This document shows positions 46,217 through 54,715 of a stretch of 64,000 nucleotides of DNA, piece by piece (within the stretch, counting starts at the first letter, position 1; each line of letters begins with the position of its first letter). The notes beneath the pieces are model-generated. The model was given only the letters and a program-made list of their open reading frames with translations. It was not told the DNA's origin and did no database searches. This stretch comes from Brachyspira alvinipulli ATCC 51933 (GTDB lineage Bacteria; Spirochaetota; Brachyspiria; Brachyspirales; Brachyspiraceae), in the NCBI RefSeq assembly GCF_000518245.1, contig NZ_KI912403.1, positions 186,001 to 250,000 on the forward strand, written 5' to 3'. The position numbers were made by a program, and so were the translations under genes.

Positions 46217-47008
46217 TTAAATAAAAATCTCAGAAATACAATATAAACATGCCTTTCCGGCTATTTTTAATTTATTATTTTTAATATCGCAATATAAAAC
46301 TCCTGTTCTTGGAGAAGCCTGAAATGCAGTAAAATAATCTTTATTCAATTTCTTTGAAAGCAAAGGTATAATATGACAATGCCCTGATCCGCATACATCA
46401 ACTTCATCTGCGTCCAATTTCGGACCGAAAGTTCTAGTGATGCTGTCATATTGATTATTTTCTTTATCTTTTACATCAGATGTTATATGAAATAGAAGTC
46501 CGTCTAATTTCTTTATAATTTCTAAATTGGGTTTTGCATTTATAACCTGATTTTCATCTTCCAATACGCATACAATATCACGTCCTATATAAGCCTCTAA
46601 AGGTTTTATTCCTCCTATTGCTTCTATTATATCAGCTGTAATTTCTATAGGCTTCAAATCATAATTAGGAGTATCCATTTCATAAAGATCATCTTTTTTT
46701 CTAATGGTTAATATACCCTCTTTAGTATTTAAACTCACCTCATTAGATTCTTTTTCAGCAAAATTTAATATAGCATAAGCCACGGCAAGTACAGCATGTC
46801 CGCAAAAATCTATTTCGCATTTAGGAGTAAACCAATACACATCATAATTATTTCCATTCTTTATAGTGAAAACCGTTTCTGAAATATTATTCTCCATAGC
46901 AATATTCTGCATAAGTTCATGAGAAATGTTTTTTTCTAATATGCAAACTGCTGTAGGATTACCTTTGAAAACCTCATCAGCAAAAGAATCTATAATATAG
47001 TATTTCAT
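46217..47008 (-). CDS. PhzF-family protein
   Basis: This 263-residue protein of the PhzF (diaminopimelate-epimerase-like) fold starts IIDSFADEVFKGNPTAVCIL. The catalytic Glu in NNISETVFT is intact, with FCGHAVLAVAYAIL following and DEVDVCGSGHCHIIPLL near the end. The family includes isomerases and unknown enzymes. The start at ATG 47008 follows GTGAG. It lies between a TPP-riboswitch-controlled membrane gene and thiM, suggesting a link to thiamine or its precursors, which is only inferred. Confidence 0.88.
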   Translation of the reverse strand: MKYYIIDSFADEVFKGNPTAVCILEKNISHELMQNIAMENNISETVFTIKNGNNYDVYWFTPKCEIDFCGHAVLAVAYAILNFAEKESNEVSLNTKEGILTIRKKDDLYEMDTPNYDLKPIEITADIIEAIGGIKPLEAYIGRDIVCVLEDENQVINAKPNLEIIKKLDGLLFHITSDVKDKENNQYDSITRTFGPKLDADEVDVCGSGHCHIIPLLSKKLNKDYFTAFQASPRTGVLYCDIKNNKLKIAGKACLYCISEIFI

Positions 47009-47039
47009 AATTAATCTCACACTTATTATATACTAATTA

Positions 47040-48392
47040 TCAACTAAGAAAGAAATATGCAAAAGGCACAGCGAATATCAATGAAAGTATTATTCTCTCA
47101 ACCCATATTATCATCATATCTCTTATCTTTATAGGTATTCCTACAGCCAATATCACTGGAATAGGAGCAGCAAAATATAAAATCTCAGCAACGCATACCA
47201 CAGCAACTACAGACTTAGCAAATTGACTAGCATACATTACAATACTTGAAGAACATGACATTTCAACTAATGTAACAGAACAAGCCTTTGCCACTATATA
47301 AGCCTCATCTCCAAGTCCTAATAATTTAGTTACAGGTAAAAATATATAACTAATAACATCAAAGAAAGGTGTATAATTAACTATTAAAAGTCCTATAAAT
47401 GTTATAGCCATAAAGTTAGGCATTACTGAAATAGAAACCATAAGCCCTTCTTTAAGATTCTTAACAATGCTATTTAACACACTATCTGAATGACTAGCAA
47501 CTTCAGCAGCTTCATTCAATGCCAGCTTAAAAATATTTCCTCCTTTGTATATAGGCTCTTCAGCAACTTCTTTATCCATATATCCGTCGCTAGGTTTATT
47601 TCTTAATGGATAAAGTCTTACAGTTATGGCAGTTACTATAAATGTTATTAACATAGTGCCAAAAAAATATATATTCCATTTATCTATAACATTAAACATC
47701 TTGGCAACAACTATCATAAAAGTAGTTGAAACTGTAGAAAATCCTGTAGCTATTATGCAGGCTTCTTTTTTAGAATAAAAACCTTTCTTATAAACTTTAC
47801 TTGTCATTAAAAGAGCAATAGAATAACTTCCTACAAATGAAGCTATAGCATCTAAAGATGATCTTCCTGAAGTTTTCCATATAGGCTTCATTATACATCG
47901 CATAAATATACCAGCAAATGACATAAGCCCGTAATCTACCAAAAATGATAAAAATATAAAACCTATACTATTAATCAATGCTATTTGAGTGAGTAAATTA
48001 TAAGAAAAAAGAAGCATATTAGGTTTATGAAAATCAGCAGGCCCTAATCCAAAATACGCCATTATTATAAATGGTATTGATGTAAGTTTGATAAATGAAA
48101 ATACTATTTCTGTTTTATTTTTATTCCAAGACTTATTTATAAAAGGATATATACCGCCGAACATAGTTATCAAAATACCATAATAAGGATCTACAAAAGG
48201 AATTTTTCTTATAAAACTTACTAAATGATCTATAGGTATTGATTTAACATCGCCTATCTTAATTGGTATAAATAGCATAAATATACCTATAAAACTAAGT
48301 ATGATAAATTTTAAATAAATTGATTTACTAAATTTAATATTAGCTAAATCATTACTGCTTAAAACACTTTCAGAATTTGAAACATTATCCAT
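47040..48392 (-). CDS. YjiH-like nucleoside-recognition (GATE) membrane protein
   Basis: This 450-residue protein has about ten hydrophobic segments, GRSSLDAIASFVGSYSIALL and the late LGLGDEAYIVAKACSVTLVEM, in the style of YjiH/GATE-domain proteins. It is the first gene after the TPP riboswitch, so its expression should fall when thiamine pyrophosphate is plentiful. It is followed at 31 bases by the PhzF-like gene and then thiM. Uptake of thiamine, thiazole or a related precursor is the best guess; the family is not known for this. AGGA precedes ATG by 7 bases. Confidence 0.87.
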   Translation of the reverse strand: MDNVSNSESVLSSNDLANIKFSKSIYLKFIILSFIGIFMLFIPIKIGDVKSIPIDHLVSFIRKIPFVDPYYGILITMFGGIYPFINKSWNKNKTEIVFSFIKLTSIPFIIMAYFGLGPADFHKPNMLLFSYNLLTQIALINSIGFIFLSFLVDYGLMSFAGIFMRCIMKPIWKTSGRSSLDAIASFVGSYSIALLMTSKVYKKGFYSKKEACIIATGFSTVSTTFMIVVAKMFNVIDKWNIYFFGTMLITFIVTAITVRLYPLRNKPSDGYMDKEVAEEPIYKGGNIFKLALNEAAEVASHSDSVLNSIVKNLKEGLMVSISVMPNFMAITFIGLLIVNYTPFFDVISYIFLPVTKLLGLGDEAYIVAKACSVTLVEMSCSSSIVMYASQFAKSVVAVVCVAEILYFAAPIPVILAVGIPIKIRDMMIIWVERIILSLIFAVPFAYFFLS

Positions 48393-48506
48393 AAAAATTT
48401 CCTTAAATATAAATTAATATTTTAGAGAAACCTTAATGAAAATAATGAGTGTATAAGAATTAAAAAGAAAATAATTTTAGAAAACTTATTTTAATAAATA
48501 AAAATA

Positions 48507-48583
48507 TTTCCCTACACTGGCATTATCCAACAGGTTATAAGGGTCTAAGTTATTAAACTTACTCTCAGCTTTTAAGCTCCCCT
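48507..48583 (-). promoter_or_regulatory. TPP riboswitch (THI element)
   Basis: Read on the minus strand from 48583: GGGGAGC, GCTGAGAG, AGACCC, ACCTG, then GGATAATGCCAG and GTAGGGAAA. These are the conserved blocks of the thiamine-pyrophosphate aptamer in order. The next ATG downstream (48392) is the YjiH-like gene, 115 bases after the aptamer, leaving room for an expression platform. It should repress the YjiH-PhzF-ThiM operon when TPP is high. Confidence 0.95.
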
Positions 48584-48629
48584 AATTTTTATAATATTAT
48601 ATAACAAAATAAAATTATTTCAATTACTA

Positions 48630-49394
48630 TTAATGATATTTTTTAGATTTTATTATAATCATCATTGGGCGTCTTAATTCATTTTTCATTTGTTTATTAT
48701 CTTTAAGCATTGTTTCCGGAGGCATAGGCTCTGTAATATTTTCTATAATAAAACCATTATTTATAAGAGTGTTAATATATGTTGTTATTGTTCTATGATA
48801 TTTAATAATACTTTCACCCAAAAACTTTGTATTTCTTCTACCCTCATAAAAATAATTATCAATGGGAAAACAAACTATTTCCCCATTATCATCATACAAC
48901 CAATCCTGAGTTCCATAAGCTGTAAATATTGGATGCTCTACTGAAAATACAAAATATCCGTCATCTTTCAAAAGTCCTTTTACTGTTTTAACTACGCTGT
49001 CAAAATTTTCTATATAATGCAAAGCCAAAGAACTTAAAACTATATCAAATTTTATATCCTTTAATTCTTCATTACTTTTTATATTTTCATCAATATTTTC
49101 AATAGAAGACAGAATCAATTTTATATTATTAATATTTTTAGTTTTCTCTCTTGCCACATCAAGCATTTTATCGGATATATCAGCACCAACTGCCAAATTA
49201 GCTTTATTTTCAATAGCATAAATCAAATGCCATCCGTAACCGCATCCCAAATCTAAAATATTTTCATTCTCAAAAGAAGGAAGTATATTTTTTAAGCTCT
49301 CCCATTCTCCTGCAGCATTAAGTCCAAATTTAGACCTTTCCATTTCACTGTATTTATTAAAAAAAATTTCATCATTATATTTATTTTCTTTCAT
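48630..49394 (-). CDS. Class I SAM-dependent methyltransferase
   Basis: This 254-residue protein has the SAM-binding motif ILDLGCGYGWHL (about residue 46), VGADISDKMLDVA and the later DIVLSSLALHYIENF, typical of class I methyltransferases. A late stretch with EHPIFTAYGTQDW and WLYDDNGEI resembles small-molecule methyltransferases found across bacteria. Substrate unknown. The ribosome site is weak. The gene's 3' end lies 46 bases before the riboswitch of the thiamine operon, in the same direction. Confidence 0.88.
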   Translation of the reverse strand: MKENKYNDEIFFNKYSEMERSKFGLNAAGEWESLKNILPSFENENILDLGCGYGWHLIYAIENKANLAVGADISDKMLDVAREKTKNINNIKLILSSIENIDENIKSNEELKDIKFDIVLSSLALHYIENFDSVVKTVKGLLKDDGYFVFSVEHPIFTAYGTQDWLYDDNGEIVCFPIDNYFYEGRRNTKFLGESIIKYHRTITTYINTLINNGFIIENITEPMPPETMLKDNKQMKNELRRPMMIIIKSKKYH

Positions 49395-49424
49395 AATTAA
49401 TTATTACTATAATATTATAGAAAA

Positions 49425-49760
49425 TCATTTTCCTTTTCTCTTTGCAAGAATATAAGCAAAACTGTCAAAATATTTCATAATTCTTTCATCTGTATTATAT
49501 TCATTATCTCCAATCAAATAATCGCATAATACTTCTCTTAATCTTGTAAACTCTTTTATTTTATGTTTTTTATATTGTGCTTCTATAGTCAAATCTATTA
49601 ACTCCAATGCTCTGTAAAGTGAATTAACAGAATATTCTAAATTATTTTTCTTTTTAAATTTTATTGCTCTGTAAACTTCGCTTCCTATATTAGCCATCTG
49701 TTCAGCTAAACTTAGAGTTTTCCATTTTCCTGCTGCCAAATCTTTATGCATATAATTCAT
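49425..49760 (-). CDS. Conserved hypothetical protein, MHKDLAAGKW family (111 aa)
   Basis: A small helical protein with the opening MHKDLAAGKWKTLSLAEQMAN, then IGSEVYRAIKFKKK and LYRALELIDLTIE. I recall similar hypothetical proteins in Treponema and Firmicutes, without function. AGGG lies 7 bases before ATG 49760, favouring it over ATG 49751, three codons later. No signal peptide is seen. It lies 18 bases after a DUF5674 gene and may be cotranscribed with it and the methyltransferase. Confidence 0.75.
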   Translation of the reverse strand: MNYMHKDLAAGKWKTLSLAEQMANIGSEVYRAIKFKKKNNLEYSVNSLYRALELIDLTIEAQYKKHKIKEFTRLREVLCDYLIGDNEYNTDERIMKYFDSFAYILAKRKGK

Positions 49761-49778
49761 AAATCTGCCCTTATATAA

Positions 49779-50120
49779 TTATCTTATTATTAAATTATTA
49801 ACTATATTTATTATTTCATTTCTAATACTTTCATTTTCTACATATCTACTTTTATTATTATCTGAAGGCCGTATATTAATTAAAGAATCAAATTCTAAGA
49901 AATCTTCATCATCTAAATTAGGATATATATTAATACCCCATAAATCATTTTGCAAAGAACCATTTTCTATGAGTAAAGACTCTAAATCACTATGAAGCTC
50001 TGCATCTAATGCTAATTCTTTTTTTTCAACATCAACAACACCTTTAACCATATCTGTAAAAAAATTTCCAAGCATATTTTTTAATTCATCAATTTTTATA
50101 CTTTCTTTAACAATTATCAT
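49779..50120 (-). CDS. DUF5674-like protein (113 aa)
   Basis: Features I associate with DUF5674: MIIVKESIKIDEL start, MVKGVVDVEKKELALDAELHSDLE, ENGSLQNDLWGINIYP and INIRPSDNNKSRYVE. Function is unknown. I chose ATG 50120; the in-frame GTG/ATG codons further upstream would add a short hydrophobic stretch, and GGAG lies ten bases before ATG 50120. The gene lies before the MHKDL-type gene on the same strand. Confidence 0.72.
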   Translation of the reverse strand: MIIVKESIKIDELKNMLGNFFTDMVKGVVDVEKKELALDAELHSDLESLLIENGSLQNDLWGINIYPNLDDEDFLEFDSLINIRPSDNNKSRYVENESIRNEIINIVNNLIIR

Positions 50121-50276
50121 AATAGTAATACTCCACATAAATATTAACGGTAAATAAAATTCAATCATAATGTTTTTTATACTTATACATTCCGATAATT
50201 AATAAGTCTTTTTATGATAGAAAATTCAATCATAAAAAAATAATAAAAAAATTTTAGATTATTACGAGAATGATAA

Positions 50277-50285
50277 TGATATAAT
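50277..50285 (+). promoter_or_regulatory. Extended -10 promoter of flgL
   Basis: TGATATAAT (50277-50285) is a perfect extended -10 motif 33 bases before the flgL ATG. No good -35 was seen, as usual for extended -10 promoters, and no clear sigma-28 box. Confidence 0.6.
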
Positions 50286-50318
50286 AATCACTTCTATATT
50301 AAAAACAGGAGATAAAAA

Positions 50319-51572
50319 ATGAGAGTTACTGAACAAGCCCAATTTAATAGAACAGTTAGTACAATAAAAAGAAACTATAGTGAGATGGAAGCTTCTCAAA
50401 CTAGATTATCTACTGGTCAAAGGGTGCAGTACCCTCACCAGAATGTTACATCAACTATTAATTCTATATATTACAGAACTAGAATGTCATCTGTTGATAG
50501 ATATCAAAATAATATAGTTGATGGAAAAGAAAAATTAAGTGTTGCACATGATTCTATGTCTGCTATAACAGAAGCTTTAAATAGAGCAAGAGATTTAGCA
50601 GTACAGGGTGCTAATAGTACTTATGGTGCTGATGACAGAGCTAAAATGGCTATGGAAGTTGAAGAAATGTTAGAAAGAATATATGACATATCTAAAACTC
50701 AAAGCAAAGGAGAATTTGTATTTTCCGGAACAAGCACTAAAACTGCCCCATTCAGAGCTCTTTACGGATATGATGAAAAAGCAGGACGTTCAATAGTAAA
50801 ATCTGTTATATATGAAGGCGATGGAAATGCTCAAAATAGAGAAGTAGAAAACGGACAGCTTATCAATGTAGCAACTCCTGGAAATTATGCATTCTGGGGA
50901 ACAAATATGGAAATTATATCTACTACAGATGCTTCTACATATATAGCTGCTGAAAATCAAGACATTATGATAGATGATATGGTTATCAATATTAAACAAG
51001 GCGATAATATTGAAGCTATAGTTCAAAGAATAAATGATGCTAATGGAAATGTAAGTGCCAGCATAGGAGATTTAAAAGGCGGTGCTAAAGTTATACAATT
51101 AAAAACAGGAACACCTCATAAAATTCTTTTACAAGATTTAGCAGGCGGTACTGTATTACAAGATATAGGTTTAGTTAGAGTTGGTGCTGCAAACAACCCT
51201 GAAAATAACTATGAGCCTAGTGCATTAGTAACAGGCAAAAGCGTATTTGAAAGTCTTATTTATTTAAGAGATGCTATGCTTAATGATGATGTAAGAGCTA
51301 TAGGAAGCGAGGCTTTAGGTTATATAGATAGTTCTTTAGACAATGTTGCAACTGTACAAGCAAATGCTTCATCTAAAGTAACAAGACTTGATATGGGATA
51401 TACAAGTTTTGAAAATCAAAAATTATCAATTCAAGAGGCTTTAGCTAAGAATGAAAATATAGATTATGCTGAAGAAATTGTTAACTTTAATATGTGGCAA
51501 TATGCTCATAATGCTTCTTTACAAACCGCTGGAAGAATATTGGGCAGAACTCTTATGGATTATTTAAGATAA
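50319..51572 (+). CDS. flgL: Flagellar hook-filament junction protein FlgL
   Basis: Connects the hook to the filament. The 417-residue protein has conserved flagellin-like ends: RVTEQAQFNRTVSTI at the N-terminus and NFNMWQYAHNASLQTAGRILGRTLMDYLR-type residues at the C-terminus. The central part (about residues 150-330) is variable. In spirochaetes the filament lies in the periplasm. AGGAG precedes ATG. It is the first gene of flgL-fliW-csrA. Confidence 0.95.
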   Translation: MRVTEQAQFNRTVSTIKRNYSEMEASQTRLSTGQRVQYPHQNVTSTINSIYYRTRMSSVDRYQNNIVDGKEKLSVAHDSMSAITEALNRARDLAVQGANSTYGADDRAKMAMEVEEMLERIYDISKTQSKGEFVFSGTSTKTAPFRALYGYDEKAGRSIVKSVIYEGDGNAQNREVENGQLINVATPGNYAFWGTNMEIISTTDASTYIAAENQDIMIDDMVINIKQGDNIEAIVQRINDANGNVSASIGDLKGGAKVIQLKTGTPHKILLQDLAGGTVLQDIGLVRVGAANNPENNYEPSALVTGKSVFESLIYLRDAMLNDDVRAIGSEALGYIDSSLDNVATVQANASSKVTRLDMGYTSFENQKLSIQEALAKNENIDYAEEIVNFNMWQYAHNASLQTAGRILGRTLMDYLR

Positions 51573-51626
51573 TAATTAGAATTTATTGTAAATAATAATT
51601 AATTTTAATAAAAAAGGAAATAATTT

Positions 51627-52091
51627 ATGCCAGAAATAGAATCTAGGATATTAGGAAAAGTAGAGGTTTCAGATGATTCACTTTATCATCTGAATGGAAC
51701 GATACTAGCCTTTGAAGACTATGATGAGTTTTATCTTGTTAATATGGATAAAGAAGGTACTTTTAAAATCCTACAATCTAAAGATGATAAAAATGTATGT
51801 TTTATACTAATAGATCCGTTTTTGGTATTTAAAGATTATGAACCTGATGTGCATGACGATGATATAAAATATTTAGGTATAGAAAATCATGAAGATTTAT
51901 ATCTATTAACAATAGTCAGCATACCAAATGATGATTTTAAAACTATGAGTGCTAATTTAATAGCACCCGTAGTTTTTAATATAAAAAATCATAAAGCAAA
52001 ACAGTGTACTGTTTCTGGGGACAAATATACTACAAGACATTATATATTATCTGAAGAATCAGAAAATAAAACAGAAGAAAGGAGTTCATAA
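51627..52091 (+). CDS. fliW: Flagellar assembly factor FliW
   Basis: FliW binds flagellin and, in its absence, binds and inhibits CsrA, coupling filament assembly to flagellin translation. The 154-residue protein has [23 protein letters not shown] near its start and [26 protein letters not shown], the family core. csrA starts one base after its stop, and the csrA ribosome site lies inside fliW, so the two are linked at translation. Confidence 0.95.
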   Translation: MPEIESRILGKVEVSDDSLYHLNGTILAFEDYDEFYLVNMDKEGTFKILQSKDDKNVCFILIDPFLVFKDYEPDVHDDDIKYLGIENHEDLYLLTIVSIPNDDFKTMSANLIAPVVFNIKNHKAKQCTVSGDKYTTRHYILSEESENKTEERSS

Positions 52092-52092
52092 A

Positions 52093-52335
52093 ATGCTTGT
52101 ACTTTCTAGAAAAATCAATCAAAGCATAGTAATTGGGGATAATATAGAAATAATGTTGGTTGATATACGGGGAGATCAAATAAAACTTGGTATCAATGCT
52201 CCGAAAAATGTAAAAATCTTTAGAAAAGAAGTATACGAAGAGATAGAAAGTCAAAACTTAGAAGCATCTAAAGAAGCTACAGCCGATAAATTAAATATAT
52301 TAACAAGTTTCGTAAAAAACAAATTTGGAAAATAA
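52093..52335 (+). CDS. csrA: Carbon storage regulator CsrA
   Basis: RNA-binding dimer recognising GGA motifs in leaders, where it represses translation. The 80-residue protein has the full core [20 protein letters not shown] and [24 protein letters not shown]-terminal tail of about 20 residues extends beyond the core. AAGGAG lies 8 bases upstream inside fliW. Its flagellin target is not in the window. Confidence 0.97.
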   Translation: MLVLSRKINQSIVIGDNIEIMLVDIRGDQIKLGINAPKNVKIFRKEVYEEIESQNLEASKEATADKLNILTSFVKNKFGK

Positions 52336-52347
52336 AAACCTTCCTTT

Positions 52348-52387
52348 TTATTATATTTAATTACTAATTATTATATTTAATTACTAA
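52348..52387. repeat. Perfect 20-bp tandem duplication
   Basis: TTATTATATTTAATTACTAA occurs twice head to tail (52348-52367, 52368-52387). The second copy contains the stop codon of the convergent membrane protein gene; the first lies beyond it. It looks like a slippage duplication. Confidence 0.95.
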
Positions 52388-53285
52388 ATGGATTAATAAA
52401 ACCGCCGTTTCTTATCATATTAATAGGTGTTAGAATGATATATGATATTATAACATTAAATAATGATATAATACAAGAAAATATCAAAAGCATATTATAA
52501 GTTTCAAGAATTCCATTGATAAATACATAAACTGAGCTTGGCACATCAAATTTAAAAAATACTTTCATCATTATTAAAAATGTATTCAATATTAAAGATA
52601 CTGCAAAGATAACTATTATTCCTTTCCAAGCATGAGAAATATCTGCAGGACTTAATTCCATATGTGATGCTATTGATATAGATAAATATAAAAATACCCA
52701 AAATGTTATACTTTTAAATGAAGAATTGACAATAACATTTTTAATGATATTAACAAAAATATTATAGGTATACACAAAAAAACTTGATATAGTATAGTAT
52801 ACAATCGATAAAATTTCTGAATTGAATACTTGTTTGTATTTAATATTAGGAATTGTAAATATATTTTCTTTTAATTCCGGTGCCAATAATAAAAATAATA
52901 TATATACTATCAATGTCCCTACAATAATTGGACCCACTCCTATAAAAAAATTACCTATTTGCTGATACCAGCTTCTGGAATCATAACTATGAAGCACATA
53001 TCCTATGGTATCTGACTTTGCATTAAAAAGTTTAATATCATTGATTTTATGTCTAAATAAAATGCAAAACAATGCATGTGAAAGTTCATGTATAGGGGCA
53101 CCTATCCAGCCTGTAATATAAACTTCTATTCTTGAACCCAATGTTTTAGCAAATATCCTTCTTGTCATAGAAGATAATATATACAAAATAAATCCGAATA
53201 TTATAATACTGCCGAATAATCTAAACAGATCAATTACTGTTTTAGAAAATATTATTATTATAAAATATAAAAAGTCCTTTATCAT
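52377..53285 (-). CDS. Membrane protein with HExxH motif, M50-like
   Basis: This 302-residue integral membrane protein has seven or so hydrophobic segments and HELSHALFC (about residue 68) after GAPI, the zinc-protease-like HExxH of site-2 or M50-type proteins. A second conserved stretch is WYQQIGNFFIGVGPIIVGT. No second metal motif was seen. It might be a membrane protease or a non-catalytic relative. A ribosome site before ATG 53285 is not obvious. Confidence 0.65.
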   Translation of the reverse strand: MIKDFLYFIIIIFSKTVIDLFRLFGSIIIFGFILYILSSMTRRIFAKTLGSRIEVYITGWIGAPIHELSHALFCILFRHKINDIKLFNAKSDTIGYVLHSYDSRSWYQQIGNFFIGVGPIIVGTLIVYILFLLLAPELKENIFTIPNIKYKQVFNSEILSIVYYTISSFFVYTYNIFVNIIKNVIVNSSFKSITFWVFLYLSISIASHMELSPADISHAWKGIIVIFAVSLILNTFLIMMKVFFKFDVPSSVYVFINGILETYNMLLIFSCIISLFNVIISYIILTPINMIRNGGFINPFSN

Positions 53286-53463
53286 TTGTAGATTTATCGG
53301 AAGAAAAAAGAATTAATTAATGTAAAAATGTATAATAGATGATTTAATAGGTACTTGAAAAAATAGTATTTCTACTATAAACTATCATGAAAAAATATTG
53401 AACTAATTATTACAATATTAAATAATATCTGTTTTTATAAAAATATTGTAAAGTGGAGAGAAG

Positions 53464-54558
53464 ATGAAAAAAGTTATTTGTTTATTGATGCTATTAAATT
53501 CTTTTGTATTTGCTATAGATGATATTCTAGATAAAGATAATATGCATAATCTAATAGAAGGTGTAACATCAACAAGATTTGGTACAGACAGAGTTAGCAC
53601 AATATACGACTTTGCTCCGCTTATGAATCATAATACCCCTTTCAAATTGGGAGTTGCATTATTAGATTTAACACAGATAGTAAATAATGATACAATAGAT
53701 GCAAATGGAAAAAGAAAATTAGCCTTCTTACCAAAAGGTTTTATTGGTTTAAGTTATGGAATGTTTTCTATTGGTTATCAATTTAATTTATATAATGACC
53801 TTACAGACAAAAATTCACCTATAGCACATAGCCATTCATTTTCATTTGGTTTTGTTAACGAAAGATATAGATTATCTCTTCCTGTATCAGTATCTATATC
53901 AGATCCAAATTATTATGGAGGAAAATTATCTGTAAGTACTACTCCTAAATTTTCTTTTATGTTTAGGAGCGGTTTATTAGATGAATTTACAATAGCTCTT
54001 CATTACGGAATTCAGCTTTCTACTGTTACTAACCCAGTAGGAAATACTAATATAGCTCCTATGGTTATAGGAGGTTCTCTATATGGAGAAATAATGCTTA
54101 CAAGATTTGATAATTATCCTGTTCAAATTAGTATACCAGCTAAATTAGCTTTCTATTATGGTATAGGAGCAAGATGGGCTACTATAGATGCTGGATATGC
54201 TGAGGATGCTTTAATAAACTATTTATACAGTGATGAGGCACAAACAGAAAGAGCTACGGATAGTATGAGATTCTATGTTTTACTTCCAGCTAAATTTGAA
54301 ATGAAATTAGGAGCTATATACACTTATTTAATGCCTAGATTAATGTTTGAAGGAAATATTTATAAAACAGATGGAAATTATAATCTGCATTATGGTATGG
54401 AAGGAGAAATGCGTGTTACTTTAGTTGAAAATTTAACATTTGGTTTTACAGCATATGCAGAAGGTCAAAGAATCACTAGAAAAGCTGCTGATTTTGAAAT
54501 AAATAGTGCAAATGCATTTGATGGCGGATTGGATATTTGGGGAATATGGAGATATTAA
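53464..54558 (+). CDS. Outer-membrane-type beta-barrel protein (364 aa)
   Basis: A signal peptide ends near FVFA-IDDI. The rest alternates aromatic and polar residues in beta-strand style (GFIGLSYGMFSIGYQFN, FSFGFVNERYRLSLPV, LTFGFTAYAEGQ), ending in DIWGIWRY with a terminal aromatic residue, as in barrel proteins. No family recognised; not similar to the Vsp surface proteins I know. GGAG precedes ATG. A small conserved open frame follows after ten bases. Confidence 0.8.
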   Translation: MKKVICLLMLLNSFVFAIDDILDKDNMHNLIEGVTSTRFGTDRVSTIYDFAPLMNHNTPFKLGVALLDLTQIVNNDTIDANGKRKLAFLPKGFIGLSYGMFSIGYQFNLYNDLTDKNSPIAHSHSFSFGFVNERYRLSLPVSVSISDPNYYGGKLSVSTTPKFSFMFRSGLLDEFTIALHYGIQLSTVTNPVGNTNIAPMVIGGSLYGEIMLTRFDNYPVQISIPAKLAFYYGIGARWATIDAGYAEDALINYLYSDEAQTERATDSMRFYVLLPAKFEMKLGAIYTYLMPRLMFEGNIYKTDGNYNLHYGMEGEMRVTLVENLTFGFTAYAEGQRITRKAADFEINSANAFDGGLDIWGIWRY

Positions 54559-54568
54559 AATAACTGCA

Positions 54569-54649
54569 ATGATAAAAAATTTCTCTAAGTCAAAAATAAT
54601 AGCAGCCATTGCTTATTTATCAAAAAAATATACTAGACATATATTATAA
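54569..54649 (+). CDS. Conserved 26-residue small protein, copy 1
   Basis: ATG 54569 opens a 26-codon frame ending at 54649, ten bases after the barrel gene stop. Its last 11 residues (YLSKKYTRHIL) match exactly those encoded upstream of the second YjiM-like gene at 55944-56024. The frames align without gaps through the stop, and several codon differences are synonymous (Ile2, Phe5, Leu17, Ser18, Tyr21, Thr22, Leu26), which points to selection on the peptide. There is no Shine-Dalgarno; a weak TTGGAT/TATTAA promoter (54529-54558) would start the RNA close to the ATG. Function unknown; a leader peptide or accessory subunit are the options. Confidence 0.72.
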   Translation: MIKNFSKSKIIAAIAYLSKKYTRHIL

Positions 54650-54655
54650 TATTTA

Positions 54656-54672
54656 TTCTATAGGATATAGAA
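54656..54672 (+). promoter_or_regulatory. Dyad between small ORF and YjiM-like gene, copy 1
   Basis: TTCTATA-GGA-TATAGAA is a perfect 7-base inverted repeat. The identical sequence plus following TCCATTTCTAT stands before the second copy. In RNA, GGAT...ATCC pairing is an alternative stem. Confidence 0.7.
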
Positions 54673-54715
54673 TCCATTTCTATTAAAAAATAAATATATT
54701 TTATGGAGTAATATA

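Noticed and set aside
53464-54558. Barrel protein as a Brachyspira Vsp surface protein
   Set aside because: Size is similar, but the sequence does not resemble the Vsp sequences I remember, so it was left unnamed.
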